DNA of 64,000 nt from Rhodococcus globerulus NBRC 14531 (GCF_001894805.1 NZ_BCWX01000004.1:434001-498000), one strand, 5' to 3'; positions 6,818-16,403 are shown, counted from the stretch's first letter. The notes: a model not told the origin generated them from the sequence alone. Numbers and translations are program-made.

Positions 6818-9445
6818 ATGAGCAGCTCGGTTCGTGCATCCGTTTCGACGGCTAGATTGTCGGGTCCAGGTATAGCCGCGCGCGAAAACGAGAACCGCTT
6901 CCGTCCTCCGTCGGCGATCTCCAATGTCATCTCGCGCCCCCGTCTGCATCGCAAGCTCTCAGCCGCACATCACGCTCGCGCGGTGAACTTACTGTGCGCC
7001 CCTGCTGGGGCAGGCAAGACACTGCTGCTGGCCGACTGGGCCCGTAAACAGGCTCCCGCAGCGGTTTCCTGGCTGACGTTGGCGGAGCGTGAGAACAACG
7101 CGCAAGTGTTGTGCACCTCCCTCGCCGAAGCACTGGCCACGCATGTCGAACCCGTCGCGTGCGGTGCACCGACGCAGTTCTGGCACTCCCGCTTCATGAA
7201 GGCGATCGAGGCCAGCGGAAAACCGATCACGCTGATTCTCGATGACGTTCATGCCCTTCACGATCCGATGTCGATCAGCACCCTCGACCAGGTTCTCGCG
7301 GACGCACCGCCGAACCTCACGATCGTTCTCGCGGCCAGGTACGAACCTCCTTTGACCTGGCATCGCCTAGCCCTCGACGGTCGTCTGACTCGATTCGAAG
7401 CACATGATCTTGCATTCGACAGCGACGAAATCAGCGTGCTGTTAGGCGAATACGACATCGAACTGGACCAACGACAGCTTGCGCTCATCGAATCGTTCAC
7501 CAAGGGATGGGGCGCCGTGGTTCGGTTGGCTGCTACCTATCTCGCAGGACGAGGTGACACCGCGGATGCCGTCGACGAATTCACACACACCCCCAGGCCT
7601 GTTGCCGATTTCCTGGTAGACGAGGTCTTGGCCGCACTCCCCACCCATCTCACGAACTTCATGCTCAAGACCTCTGTGGCCGAAGCATTTTCCGTCGACT
7701 TGGCAGAGGCGATCACCGACGAAGACGCAGTGACAGAAATCGACACACTGATTCAGTTCAATTTGCCACTCACACGCACCGATTCAACCGATCACACAAC
7801 TTGGTTCAGTTACCATCCACTGCTGCGCGAACACCTTCGCGCAGAGTTTCGCCGGGTCGATCAGAACGAACGCATCCGAGCGCACCATGAGGCCGCAACG
7901 TGGTTCGAGGCGCATCAACACGAACTCGAAGCACTCGAACTCGAAGCCTCCATCGGTGATCCGGAACGTATTATCGCCTTCCTCGATCGCTGCGGCCTCG
8001 GGCTCGTTCTGGACGGATACGGCAGCGATCTGACCCGAATACTCGAGTCGGTACCTACTCTCGTATCCGAGTCACCGCGCACTCGAATGCTCCTCGCCGC
8101 CTCAGCCCTCCACAGCTGTGACGTGACTACGGCCAGGACGTACCTGAATTTCCTCGAAACTGCGTCATCCGGGCTGGATCGCGACCCGCTGTTCTGCGCG
8201 TTGAAGCTGCAGGCTCTGTACGCCGGCGCGGGATTCGACACCGCATTCGCCGGGCACGCCGAACGGCAACGCAGCACTCACTCCGACATCGAAGCGTTTG
8301 TACACCTGCAAACTGCGACCGGATACTTCCTCGACCGCGACTTCGAGCGCGCAAGCACCGAATACACCGAGGCCGCCGCACTCGGAATGCTTCGTGGCCG
8401 AAGCAGTTTAGTGCTGAGAGCCCTCACCGGTATCGGATTCTCGGCCGCCATGAACGGCGACATCGAAGCGATGATCGCCCACATCACACACGCCCTGACC
8501 TACGCTGGCGAGCATAATCTCATGGGCACCGCGGAGTACGAGTTGGCAACATCGGTAGCAGCCCTCGGCACATATCTCTGCAGTTCACCGGATCTCCCGT
8601 ATCGGATCCCCACCATCGAAAACTGCCGCCAGGCTGATGTTCTCGGCGTCAGCATGCCCGCATTCGGCTGGCACAGTGTCATCACTTTCGGATTGTGTCG
8701 ACTCGACACCTCTGACGATCGACGCTCGACTGCCGCGGACATCCGTGATGCCATGATCAAAGCCATCGAACTGGGGACCTTCCCGATCGCGACATCCGCA
8801 CTGCTACCCACCGTGGTCAGTGTCTGCCTCTCGGTGGGCGAATTGGACTGGGCGAGCCGGCTGATACACGACGCGTCACAGCAATTCGGCGCTACCACCG
8901 AGGCACACTTGGCGTTGTCGTCTCTGCGACTGGCCGGCGGCAAGCTCACCGAGGCACAGGCCGAGTTGACCGCCGCTGTGGAATCACCCGAACACCCACT
9001 ACTCGCTCACGGCATCTACACATCGGTGTTGCAATCCGTCATTCATTCCGCCAATCACCAACCACGCAAGGCATTTCGATCACTGCACGACGCCTTACGC
9101 GCCGCCGAGCACGGAAACCTTCTGCGCCCCTTCCTCGATTACGGTCGCGCTCTGCGAGGAATCCTTGATGATTTCACCGGACATTTCGGAGACCAAGAAC
9201 TGTTTGCCGAACACGTACGGTCACACCTGCAACCACATGAACTTGCCATCGCTCCGATTCTGACTCCGGGCGAGTACACGGTACTGCGCGAACTCGCTTC
9301 GGGCGACACCACGGAATCGATCGCGGAAACCCTGTTCCTCTCGGTCAACACCATCAAGACCCACCTGCGCGGGATCTACCGCAAACTCGACGTCAGTAAT
9401 CGTCGCGACGCTCTGAAAGCCGCGCGGCGTGGCGGACTCATCTGA
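6818..9445 (+). CDS. MalT-like STAND ATPase, LuxR-family regulator
   Basis: An 875-residue regulator of the large MalT/LAL class. Walker A (APAGAGKT) is at residues 61-68 and Walker B (ITLILDDVHALHD) follows near 140, then a winged-helix/AAA lid, a long helical-repeat sensor region, and a C-terminal LuxR helix-turn-helix (LTPGEYTVLRELASG, then VNTIKTHLRGIYRKL). Such proteins bind an inducer in the repeat region and activate transcription when ATP-loaded. The ATG at 6818 has AGGAG 5 bases upstream; the open frame extends 123 codons further upstream but there crosses the opposite-strand lipoprotein gene and is not coding-like. The target genes are unknown; the YihY gene overlaps its end. Confidence 0.88.
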   Translation: MSSSVRASVSTARLSGPGIAARENENRFRPPSAISNVISRPRLHRKLSAAHHARAVNLLCAPAGAGKTLLLADWARKQAPAAVSWLTLAERENNAQVLCTSLAEALATHVEPVACGAPTQFWHSRFMKAIEASGKPITLILDDVHALHDPMSISTLDQVLADAPPNLTIVLAARYEPPLTWHRLALDGRLTRFEAHDLAFDSDEISVLLGEYDIELDQRQLALIESFTKGWGAVVRLAATYLAGRGDTADAVDEFTHTPRPVADFLVDEVLAALPTHLTNFMLKTSVAEAFSVDLAEAITDEDAVTEIDTLIQFNLPLTRTDSTDHTTWFSYHPLLREHLRAEFRRVDQNERIRAHHEAATWFEAHQHELEALELEASIGDPERIIAFLDRCGLGLVLDGYGSDLTRILESVPTLVSESPRTRMLLAASALHSCDVTTARTYLNFLETASSGLDRDPLFCALKLQALYAGAGFDTAFAGHAERQRSTHSDIEAFVHLQTATGYFLDRDFERASTEYTEAAALGMLRGRSSLVLRALTGIGFSAAMNGDIEAMIAHITHALTYAGEHNLMGTAEYELATSVAALGTYLCSSPDLPYRIPTIENCRQADVLGVSMPAFGWHSVITFGLCRLDTSDDRRSTAADIRDAMIKAIELGTFPIATSALLPTVVSVCLSVGELDWASRLIHDASQQFGATTEAHLALSSLRLAGGKLTEAQAELTAAVESPEHPLLAHGIYTSVLQSVIHSANHQPRKAFRSLHDALRAAEHGNLLRPFLDYGRALRGILDDFTGHFGDQELFAEHVRSHLQPHELAIAPILTPGEYTVLRELASGDTTESIAETLFLSVNTIKTHLRGIYRKLDVSNRRDALKAARRGGLI

Positions 9446-10289
9446 GCAGACGCGCCGCCCGAAGCGCATGCAGTTGCCCCCGCAGATCTACAACGACACC
9501 CGCGACCGCATGAAGGTGTGGGTGACCGTCACACCACGTCGACGGCTCGCATCGCGCGTTACGTTCGACATCGTCGAAGTCGGGTTGGTGGACAGCGCGA
9601 TGACCCTGGCGGCGCAGGCATTCACGTCCCTGCTGCCGGTGATGATCGCCGCATCAACCCTTCAACGTCTGCAACCACTCTCGGACGCAGCGCGCGACAA
9701 TCTCGGCGCCGAATTCCCACCGAGCGATGTCACCACCGGATCCGCGACAGCTTTCGGCATCGTGGGTCTGCTGATGCTGCTGATCAGTTCGACGTCGTAT
9801 GCCCGAGCACTGGGTCGGATGTACGGGCGGATCTGGCATGTACCGATTGCCACGCTCCGACAAGCCTGGCGGTGGCTCGCCGTAGTTTTTGTCATCGCAG
9901 GTTCGGTTGCCATCGCCGCGGTGTGTCACAAGTTGGATTCGATTCCCGCAGTAGGTCAATTGCTCGGATTCACGGCCGTCTACGGCGTATGGGCACTGGT
10001 CTGGACATTGGTTCCGATGCTGCTGACAGCCAACCGGATGACCACCCGGATGTGCATCGGCTCCGGACTGTTGACGGCCACCGGCCTGAGTGCCCTTCAC
10101 GTTGCCAGCACCCTCTTCCTTCCGCGGATCACGCGCACATCGCAAGACCAATTCGGTCTTCTCGGAGTGATGTTCACGCTCATCAGTTGGTTGTTCGTCT
10201 TCTCCGCGATTGTTGTCGTCGCCGGAACGATCGTGGGATCAGTTGCCAAAGACGACGGGCCGTTGGGGCGTTGGCTGCGAGGATCGTGA
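9429..10289 (+). CDS. YihY/BrkB-family membrane protein
   Basis: A 286-residue integral membrane protein of the YihY/virulence-factor BrkB family, once misnamed RNase BN. About six membrane segments are visible, beginning with the conserved AMTLAAQAFTSLLPVMIAA region. The family is linked to export or envelope functions without a settled activity. The GTG at 9429 overlaps the regulator gene by 17 bases, suggesting translational coupling; the ATG at 9468, just past the overlap, is an alternative start and neither has a strong ribosome site. Confidence 0.8.
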   Translation: MADSSEQTRRPKRMQLPPQIYNDTRDRMKVWVTVTPRRRLASRVTFDIVEVGLVDSAMTLAAQAFTSLLPVMIAASTLQRLQPLSDAARDNLGAEFPPSDVTTGSATAFGIVGLLMLLISSTSYARALGRMYGRIWHVPIATLRQAWRWLAVVFVIAGSVAIAAVCHKLDSIPAVGQLLGFTAVYGVWALVWTLVPMLLTANRMTTRMCIGSGLLTATGLSALHVASTLFLPRITRTSQDQFGLLGVMFTLISWLFVFSAIVVVAGTIVGSVAKDDGPLGRWLRGS

Positions 10290-10300
10290 GCTCGGGTCGA

Positions 10301-12004
10301 TCATGAACTCCGGCGATCATTGGGATCAGCCATGGCTTCCGCGACGCTCGGGTAGACATCGAGTTTCACACCACCACCAGGCGTACCGGCAAGAACGTCC
10401 CTGAACTGCCCAACGTCGCGGGCCACCCGGAACACGATGTTCTTCCGTGCCAGCGAATCCCGCAACTGTTCGAGCATTTGCGCACCGCTCACATCGATGA
10501 ACGGCGATGTCTCGGCGTCGAGGATGATCATGGACGTACCGTCGGTGACAAGATCGTCGATCCGGTCTCGAACATGATCGGCGTTGGCAAAGAACAGGCC
10601 GGCTTCCACTCGCACGACGATCACGCCGTCGGACGGCTGCAATTCCGGATGAGCCGCAATGTCCACCCATCGCGAGCCACTCTTGGCCAGTTCTGCCACA
10701 TGCGGTTTGGAGACGCGGTACAGAAGCAGCAACATCGACACGGCGATTCCGATGATCAAACCCGGCAATGTGTCGAAGAGCAGCACACCGAACATTGCCG
10801 CTACGGCTGCCGCGAAATCGGCACGTGCCGCCACGCCGTAGATGCTGCCCAACCGCTTGGTCCACACCCGGTACAGCGCTGCGAGAGAGGAGAAGTCGAC
10901 CAACTCGACCACGGCGGCGATCACCACGGCAGCGAGTGTCGCTTCGGGCAGTTTCTCGAACAACCCGGTGAGAAAGAGAAGTGTCAGCACCGTGAGCACA
11001 GCAACCGTGAGCCCACTGACCTGCGTCTTGGCTCCGGCCCCACCATTGACTGCCGTCTTGGAGAGACTGCCGTTGACCACCATGCCCGAGCACAGGCCGG
11101 CTCCCAAGTTCGCGGCACCGAGTCCAGTCAGTTCCCGGTTCGCGTCGACGGTGTAACCGGCCTTGGCCGCGTATGTCTTTGCTGCGCCGAGACCTTCGGC
11201 AAAACCGATGAGCAGCACGCCGATGGCCGGACCGATCAAGTCCAGGTAATCCTCGGCTCGCACTCCCTCCGGTAGCCCGACGCTCGGCAGCCCCGCGTCG
11301 ATGTGGCCGACGATCTCGATGCCCCGATCGTCGAGGCCGAACAGTGCAACCGCCGTGATACCCAGCAGAACGACCAGGAGTGACCCTGGAACCAGCGGCA
11401 ACCACCGCTTGACCGCCAACACCAAAGCCAGGCTGAGTAATCCGACAAAAACCGTGAGTCCGTCGACGCTCCCCAACTCACGCACAACCGTCGCGGCTTG
11501 TACGAAGAAATTACCTTCGCCCTTCTCGACGCCCAGTAGCTTCGGAACTTGCCCGATGATGATGGTCAGCGCCAATCCGACGATGAACCCCTTGAGCACC
11601 GGTTCGGAGATGAACGAGGCGATGAATCCCAGCCGCACAAATCCGGCGAGCAACCCGACCAGACCGGTGACGACGGCAAGTCCGACAGACAGGGCAACAA
11701 AACGTGAGTCGTCGCCACCGGCAAATGGAGCGATCAATGCAGCAGACAATGCCGCGGTTGCCGACATCGGACCGACAACAAGGTGGCGTGAACTACCAGC
11801 GGCCGCATAGAGAACCAGCGCGGGCACTGCTGCGTAAAGCCCCACAACGGGTGGGACGCCGGCAATGGTGGCGTATGCCAGGGCTTCCGGCACCAGCACC
11901 GCCCAGACCGTGAGGCCGGCAATGATGTCGGGCCGCAGCCACGCACGTTGGTAGCCGGCCAGTGAACCGAAGACAAGCGGGGTGTGAGTGTGTCGAGTGC
12001 TCAT
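10301..12004 (-). CDS. SulP-family anion transporter with STAS domain
   Basis: A 567-residue SulP (SLC26) permease. The sulfate transporter core of 10-14 membrane segments includes the signature start WAVLVPEALAYATIAGVPP and the conserved GLYAAVPALVLYA; a cytoplasmic STAS domain follows from about residue 440 to the end (VIVVRVEAGLFFANAD). SulP proteins move sulfate, bicarbonate or other anions; the substrate cannot be read from sequence. The ATG at 12002-12004 overlaps the stop of the preceding SfLAP/GAP gene (ATGA), so the three genes 13387-10301 form one translationally coupled operon; a 29-codon upstream extension is therefore rejected. Confidence 0.88.
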   Translation of the reverse strand: MSTRHTHTPLVFGSLAGYQRAWLRPDIIAGLTVWAVLVPEALAYATIAGVPPVVGLYAAVPALVLYAAAGSSRHLVVGPMSATAALSAALIAPFAGGDDSRFVALSVGLAVVTGLVGLLAGFVRLGFIASFISEPVLKGFIVGLALTIIIGQVPKLLGVEKGEGNFFVQAATVVRELGSVDGLTVFVGLLSLALVLAVKRWLPLVPGSLLVVLLGITAVALFGLDDRGIEIVGHIDAGLPSVGLPEGVRAEDYLDLIGPAIGVLLIGFAEGLGAAKTYAAKAGYTVDANRELTGLGAANLGAGLCSGMVVNGSLSKTAVNGGAGAKTQVSGLTVAVLTVLTLLFLTGLFEKLPEATLAAVVIAAVVELVDFSSLAALYRVWTKRLGSIYGVAARADFAAAVAAMFGVLLFDTLPGLIIGIAVSMLLLLYRVSKPHVAELAKSGSRWVDIAAHPELQPSDGVIVVRVEAGLFFANADHVRDRIDDLVTDGTSMIILDAETSPFIDVSGAQMLEQLRDSLARKNIVFRVARDVGQFRDVLAGTPGGGVKLDVYPSVAEAMADPNDRRSS

Positions 12005-12714
12005 AGTCCTTGGATCCCTTTGCTTATCTGCATTGCCGAGATCAAGATCAGCAGTCCGACGTTCAGCAGATGGGTATTGGTGGCGATCCACGTCCGAATA
12101 CGCTGCAACGGCTCTGTTGCCTTCTCCTTCTTGATCAGGAGCAGCGCGACCGGAACTGCGACCGAACTAGCCGATACCAGCGCGAACACAACAGCGGATG
12201 CCCACTCCGCGGACGGTGCTGCGCTGCTCAATCGAAAATTCATGGCCGCTGCTATGGCACAGGACATGTCGATGGGATTGAGGACGAAGAGAGCAAAGCC
12301 GAGAACACCGGAGCGCCACGGTGAGAAATGTTCCACCGATTGCAGCATCTTCGGCAACTGAGGGGCCGCCGCGGCAATGTCACCCGGTCCGGTTGCCGCC
12401 GCCATTGCCTGCATCCGCCGATGACTACGGGTGTACACGAACCAGGCCCCGCCCAGAAGTACCGTTCCGAGGATCAAGTGCAGGATAGGTACCCACAGCG
12501 GCGGGTGTGTCCGCTGATGAACTTCCAGCGCCGTCAAAATTGCAAACGAGACGGCCAGCGACACAATGATTCCGAGGAACCATCCGACGAGATACGCGAT
12601 GCTGTTGATCCGCGCCCGCTCGGAGAACAAAACTGCGACTACAGCCACTATCGCAAGTGGGCTCATGATGATGCCGAGCGCCAGCGGAATCTGCTGCAAC
12701 AACAACGACCCCAT
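12001..12714 (-). CDS. SfLAP/GAP-family membrane protein (second copy)
   Basis: A 237-residue membrane protein of the Sap/GAP family (Pfam SfLAP, sulfolipid-1-addressing protein), related to the LysE translocator fold. Six membrane segments are seen, starting MGSLLLQQIPLALGIIMSPLAIVAVVAVLF, with a cytoplasmic loop containing RSHRRMQ. Mycobacterial members take part in moving cell-wall glycolipids. It lies 16 bases after a paralogue and overlaps the SulP gene by 4 bases, so all three should be co-expressed. The transported molecule is unknown; rhodococci are not known to make sulfolipid-1. Confidence 0.82.
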   Translation of the reverse strand: MGSLLLQQIPLALGIIMSPLAIVAVVAVLFSERARINSIAYLVGWFLGIIVSLAVSFAILTALEVHQRTHPPLWVPILHLILGTVLLGGAWFVYTRSHRRMQAMAAATGPGDIAAAAPQLPKMLQSVEHFSPWRSGVLGFALFVLNPIDMSCAIAAAMNFRLSSAAPSAEWASAVVFALVSASSVAVPVALLLIKKEKATEPLQRIRTWIATNTHLLNVGLLILISAMQISKGIQGL

Positions 12715-12730
12715 GACTACCTCCGCTCGG

Positions 12731-13387
12731 TTAGAATCCGCCGATTCCCTTGCCGATCAGCACAACTCCGATGACCAGGATCAGCACGCTCATCACTGTC
12801 GCGTTGTTCGCCTGCAGCCAGACCTTCAACTCTGCCAACGGGGTGCGCAAACGATCCGCCGCGATCAGATACCCGATCACGGGTAGACAGACAGTCGATG
12901 CCGCGATGACGGTGAAAACCGCGACGGCGATGACTACCTGCCCGGTCGGCAACGATGCAGCACCGATCGAGACACCTGCGGCGATACACATCATCAGATT
13001 TTTGGGGTTGACGGCGGCCAGTGCGAATCCGAGGCCGAATCCCTTGGCTGCCGTCATGTCGTCAATGGCCTGCATCCATTTGGGAGTCTCATGTTCACCG
13101 CCGCGTCCGCGCCACTGCTTTGCGCCGAATGCAAGCAGGAGAACACCCAAGGCGATCTTGATCCACGAAACGCCGGCCGAAGAATCGGAGGATTTCTCCA
13201 ATTGATTCGACAGCAGAACGAATATTACTGTTGCAACAACGATTCCGAGTAACCAACCCAAGGCAAAACCGATGCTGGTACTTCCTGCTCGCTTGGACAG
13301 GAGCATCAGGATGGCCGCGATGATCGGAATCGGCGAGATTGCCACTCCCAACGCGAGTGGCAACAGATCTCCGATGACAGAACCCAT
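12731..13387 (-). CDS. SfLAP/GAP-family membrane protein (first copy)
   Basis: A 218-residue paralogue of the next gene with the same six-segment plan and the same start pattern (LPLALGVAISPIPIIAAILMLLS), a charged loop GRGGEHETPKWMQ, and the conserved NPKNLMMCIAAG segment where the partner has NPIDMSCAIAAA. As a tandem pair the two may form a heterodimer. It is first in a three-gene operon ending with a SulP transporter. The ATG at 13387 begins the first membrane segment. Confidence 0.82.
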   Translation of the reverse strand: MGSVIGDLLPLALGVAISPIPIIAAILMLLSKRAGSTSIGFALGWLLGIVVATVIFVLLSNQLEKSSDSSAGVSWIKIALGVLLLAFGAKQWRGRGGEHETPKWMQAIDDMTAAKGFGLGFALAAVNPKNLMMCIAAGVSIGAASLPTGQVVIAVAVFTVIAASTVCLPVIGYLIAADRLRTPLAELKVWLQANNATVMSVLILVIGVVLIGKGIGGF

Positions 13388-13567
13388 TTCGGCCTCTTCT
13401 CTCTCCCGCTAGAGACTAGGGAAAACAGTCGGATTCGACCTCACACAAAAAGGATGAACACCAGCGAGAACCCTGGAAGAGGATGCTGTCCCGATGAGAC
13501 GTCGTGGCCGCATGTCCGGCATTCACCCGAAGGGGATGACGTATTCACCGCGCGGCAACGTAAAAAT

Positions 13568-13577
13568 AAATGGGTAC
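13568..13577 (+). promoter_or_regulatory. Shared motif AAATGGGTAC, candidate alternative-sigma -10 region
   Basis: AAATGGGTAC ends 43 bases before the ATG at 13621. The identical 10-mer occurs on the other strand 45 bases before the convergent gene starting at 14312. GGGTAC resembles the GGGTA(T/C) -10 element of SigB/SigF-type stress sigma factors; a GTTT -35 element is not clear. Confidence 0.4.
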
Positions 13578-13620
13578 AGACTAAATCGATGCGCAACACG
13601 TGTGATGGGAGAGAGAAACG

Positions 13621-13833
13621 ATGACTGCTCCCATTCGCTACCAATTTCTCATCGACGGCGAAGTGTCGGATCGCGTGAAGGCCGCATTCCCCGAATTGAG
13701 TGTGGCACCAACCGCCGGTGGCTACACCAGCCTGTACGGTCCCGTTGCCGATCACAGCGCCATGCGGAGCATCATGGCACGGCTCGATTCGCTGGGACTG
13801 ACCGTCGCCGAATTACGCAGACTCCCAGACTGA
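13621..13833 (+). CDS. Small conserved hypothetical protein, 70 residues
   Basis: A 70-residue soluble protein, mildly acidic, with an alternating beta/alpha pattern (RYQFLIDGEVSDRVKAAF, then HSAMRSIMARLDSLGLTV) typical of a small ferredoxin-like or ACT-like fold. The ATG follows GGGAGAGAAACG, and a strong hairpin lies directly downstream, so it is a real monocistronic gene. It shares a promoter-like 10-mer with the convergent membrane gene. I do not recognise a function. Confidence 0.72.
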   Translation: MTAPIRYQFLIDGEVSDRVKAAFPELSVAPTAGGYTSLYGPVADHSAMRSIMARLDSLGLTVAELRRLPD

Positions 13834-13847
13834 TCGACATTCACATG

Positions 13848-13886
13848 ACTGTGGCCCCGACTGGGGGAATCAGCCGGGGCCACAGT
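13848..13886. terminator. Bidirectional intrinsic terminator
   Basis: ACTGTGGCCCCG at 13848-13859 pairs perfectly with CGGGGCCACAGT at 13875-13886, followed on the + strand by TTTCT. It lies between two convergent genes and can serve the 70-residue gene and the DUF7144 gene. Confidence 0.8.
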
Positions 13887-13901
13887 TTCTGACGCGATGA
13901 T

Positions 13902-14312
13902 CTACGCGGTATCCCACGTTGCGACTGCCCAAATGACCACGATGTCAAGCGCAATCACCAGGATCGACCACATCGGGTAGTACGGGAGCCACAAGAAGTT
14001 CGCGATGATGGAGAGTGACGCAATCACGATTGCCGACGCTCTTGCCCACACCGCACCCGTGAAGAGGCCAAGGGAGACCACAATTCCGATGATGCCCAGA
14101 ACTATGTGGATCCAACCCCACGTCGAGATATCGAACTTGTAGGTGTAGTTGATTCCGACGACAAACAGATTGTTGTCGGCGACAGCAGCGATCCCCTGCA
14201 GCAGGGCAACGATGCCGGCTGTCAGCAGCAGAATCGCCGCCGCGAACGTCGTACCGACCGCGAACCCCTGCTTGACAGGGTGTTCGGCGGGTTCTCGTGG
14301 TGGAGCAGTCAT
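13902..14312 (-). CDS. DUF7144-type four-helix membrane protein
   Basis: A 136-residue membrane protein with four hydrophobic segments and the pattern DISTWGWIHIVLGIIGIVVSLGLFTGAVWAR between helices 2 and 3, as in the actinobacterial family annotated DUF7144 (function unknown). The ATG at 14310-14312 is preceded by AAAGGAACGCTG; a 34-codon upstream extension is rejected. Its putative promoter shares AAATGGGTAC with the small convergent gene, suggesting joint stress control. Confidence 0.8.
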   Translation of the reverse strand: MTAPPREPAEHPVKQGFAVGTTFAAAILLLTAGIVALLQGIAAVADNNLFVVGINYTYKFDISTWGWIHIVLGIIGIVVSLGLFTGAVWARASAIVIASLSIIANFLWLPYYPMWSILVIALDIVVIWAVATWDTA

Positions 14313-14357
14313 CAGCGTTCCTTTCGACGAGAAAGCACTTCCCTCTCTAAGTCTCGA

Positions 14358-14367
14358 GTACCCATTT
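14358..14367 (-). promoter_or_regulatory. Shared motif AAATGGGTAC, candidate alternative-sigma -10 region
   Basis: On the minus strand AAATGGGTAC ends 45 bases before the ATG at 14312, matching in sequence and almost in spacing the copy at 13568-13577 before the convergent gene. Confidence 0.4.
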
Positions 14368-14425
14368 AGGGAAGACATCACCCATCGCGGATGAATCCCG
14401 TCTGCGGCGATCACCGACCGGGACC

Positions 14426-16387
14426 TCAGGTGTGCTCGTTAAGCCCCGCAAGATGGTCCGAGACCCGGCCGACAGTGAGCATTCCACTGCCCGCACCGGC
14501 AATTTCGTCTTCAGCAGACATAAGAGCAGCCCGCGCTCGTTCCATGACCTGACGGTCACCGACCGCGACGGAAGCTGCTGCGATAAGGCACCACAGCGCT
14601 TCGGAAAGTAGGTCGTTCGGCGGGTTGGGCAACGCGCGCACCGCTTCTGCGGCCTCGTTCACTTTCCCCTGCGCGAGAAGCAGATGTGGCCGAGCCCAGG
14701 GCTCGTACTGGCCCCAGTTCGTATCGGCGTCGAAGGCCGCCGGCACGCCGTGCCAGACTCGGAGTGCGAGAATTGCCAGCGGGAGAATTCCGTCCTCGAG
14801 GCCGGGCATGCCGGAACCGGGAAGACAGACCGCCGCGGCTTCGTACAGCTCCTCGCAGTGCGACACGTCCGCGCCTGTGGCGGCAATTCGCATCGCGCGG
14901 AACCAGGTGGTGAATACCGCTGCCAACGGACGCTCGTGACGTCCGGCCAATCGATCCACTGCGTCGGCATGTTGTTCGGCGGCATCGAATTGCCCGAGTG
15001 CACCGAGAGCTTGCATACGCACCAGATGCCCGAGAATTTCGAAGGTGGCCAGATCGTGCCGAGCGGAGATCGTTATCAGTTCGCCCCCGATGGCGTCGCG
15101 CTCTGGAGCCAGACCAGTTCGCCAGAAACTCTGTATGAACAACCCGTTGAGTGTGAAGGCAAGAAGTCCGGGGTCGTCGAGGGAGCGGGCGATCTGAACG
15201 GCAGCGCGGGCAGGTTCGAGTCCGGGGTCGCCGGCAAGTCCGCGTGATTCGAGTGCGATTGTCGCCAAGAGTCTTGCCCGAGCGAGGTCGTTCCCGTCAG
15301 GAAGTCGATCGATGGTGCGCTGAGCGGCCTCGACGATCTGAGCAGCCTGCCCCGGATCGTCGGATCGCGTCCAGATGGCAGGCACGTCGTAATTACCGAT
15401 AATCCGTGCGGTGAGTTCGACGTCGTCCAATTGTTCAGCGGCACTGATGATTGCCAGTCGCTGGTTTCGAGCAGTCTCCAGTCCGCTTCCGCCGGCAACT
15501 GCCAAACTTCGGAGCAGGCCGACAGTGGACTCCAATCTCGACTTCGATCCCGCCGATACGGTTCGGTCGTACGCTGCAGACACCTGACTGAAGATCTGCT
15601 CTGCCGCTCCAGTATCCAGATGCCCCTCTCGTCGAAGTATGTCGGACTCGAGGTCGGTCAGTCGCGGACCAGGGTCGATGCCGAGTTCCTCGGCGAGTAA
15701 CTTTCGTGCGCGACGCAGGACAGCCAGGGCGTCGCCCTGACGGTCCGAGCGGTACAGCGCAAGAGCTAGCAGTCGCCAACCATCTTCTCGCCAAGGGTGT
15801 TCCGTCACATGGGCATCCAGATCGGGAATCGCTTCCGTGGTCTGCCCGAGATCCAGTTGGGCAGAGGCCAAGCGTTCGACGGCTGTCAGACGCAGTTCCT
15901 CCAAGCGGGATCGCTCCGATCGAGCCCAGGGTTCTTCGGTGAACTCCGCGTATGCCGGCCCTCGCCACAACTCGAGGGCGGTTCGGAGCAGTTCGAGTGT
16001 TTGCGCTGGCGATGAATCTGCGGCTTCCCGCACCAGACTCTCGAATTTCCAGGCATCGACCGCTTCGGGTGCGGCCTGAATGGCATAGCCGCGCCCTTCC
16101 GTCACAATAACTTTCGGCTCCGTTCGAGGCGGACGACCGGGTTCGAGCGCACGTCGCAGCGCCGAGACGAACGTACGTAGTGCGCTGGTCGCTCCGGCCG
16201 GAAGATCGACCCAGAGATCGTCGACAATCACGTCCACCGGAACCACACGGCCGCGGGCAACGATCAGGCGAGCGAGGACAGCTCGGTGTCGTGGACCCTT
16301 CAGATCGATCAGGTCTCCCGAGTTATTCCATGCGACCACCGGACCCAGCACTCCGAAAACCGGGCTTCCAACTGTGTGGTCTCGCAT
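14426..16387 (-). CDS. SARP/BTAD-family transcriptional regulator
   Basis: A 653-residue AfsR/SARP-type activator. Residues about 8-100 are an OmpR-like winged helix (FGVLGPVVAW..., HRAVLARLIVARGRVV, SALRTFVSALRRALE), followed by the bacterial transcriptional activator domain (WKFESLVREA, LDAHVTEHPWREDGWRLLALALYRSDRQGDAL, then ELGIDPGPRLTDLE). The remaining 400 residues are a helical TPR-like region with no NB-ARC ATPase motif, so signal input is probably by protein or ligand binding there. It is divergent from an alpha/beta hydrolase gene, and an 11-bp direct repeat of the SARP-operator kind lies between them. Confidence 0.88.
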   Translation of the reverse strand: MRDHTVGSPVFGVLGPVVAWNNSGDLIDLKGPRHRAVLARLIVARGRVVPVDVIVDDLWVDLPAGATSALRTFVSALRRALEPGRPPRTEPKVIVTEGRGYAIQAAPEAVDAWKFESLVREAADSSPAQTLELLRTALELWRGPAYAEFTEEPWARSERSRLEELRLTAVERLASAQLDLGQTTEAIPDLDAHVTEHPWREDGWRLLALALYRSDRQGDALAVLRRARKLLAEELGIDPGPRLTDLESDILRREGHLDTGAAEQIFSQVSAAYDRTVSAGSKSRLESTVGLLRSLAVAGGSGLETARNQRLAIISAAEQLDDVELTARIIGNYDVPAIWTRSDDPGQAAQIVEAAQRTIDRLPDGNDLARARLLATIALESRGLAGDPGLEPARAAVQIARSLDDPGLLAFTLNGLFIQSFWRTGLAPERDAIGGELITISARHDLATFEILGHLVRMQALGALGQFDAAEQHADAVDRLAGRHERPLAAVFTTWFRAMRIAATGADVSHCEELYEAAAVCLPGSGMPGLEDGILPLAILALRVWHGVPAAFDADTNWGQYEPWARPHLLLAQGKVNEAAEAVRALPNPPNDLLSEALWCLIAAASVAVGDRQVMERARAALMSAEDEIAGAGSGMLTVGRVSDHLAGLNEHT

Positions 16388-16403
16388 GTCCCCACGCTAT
16401 CGC

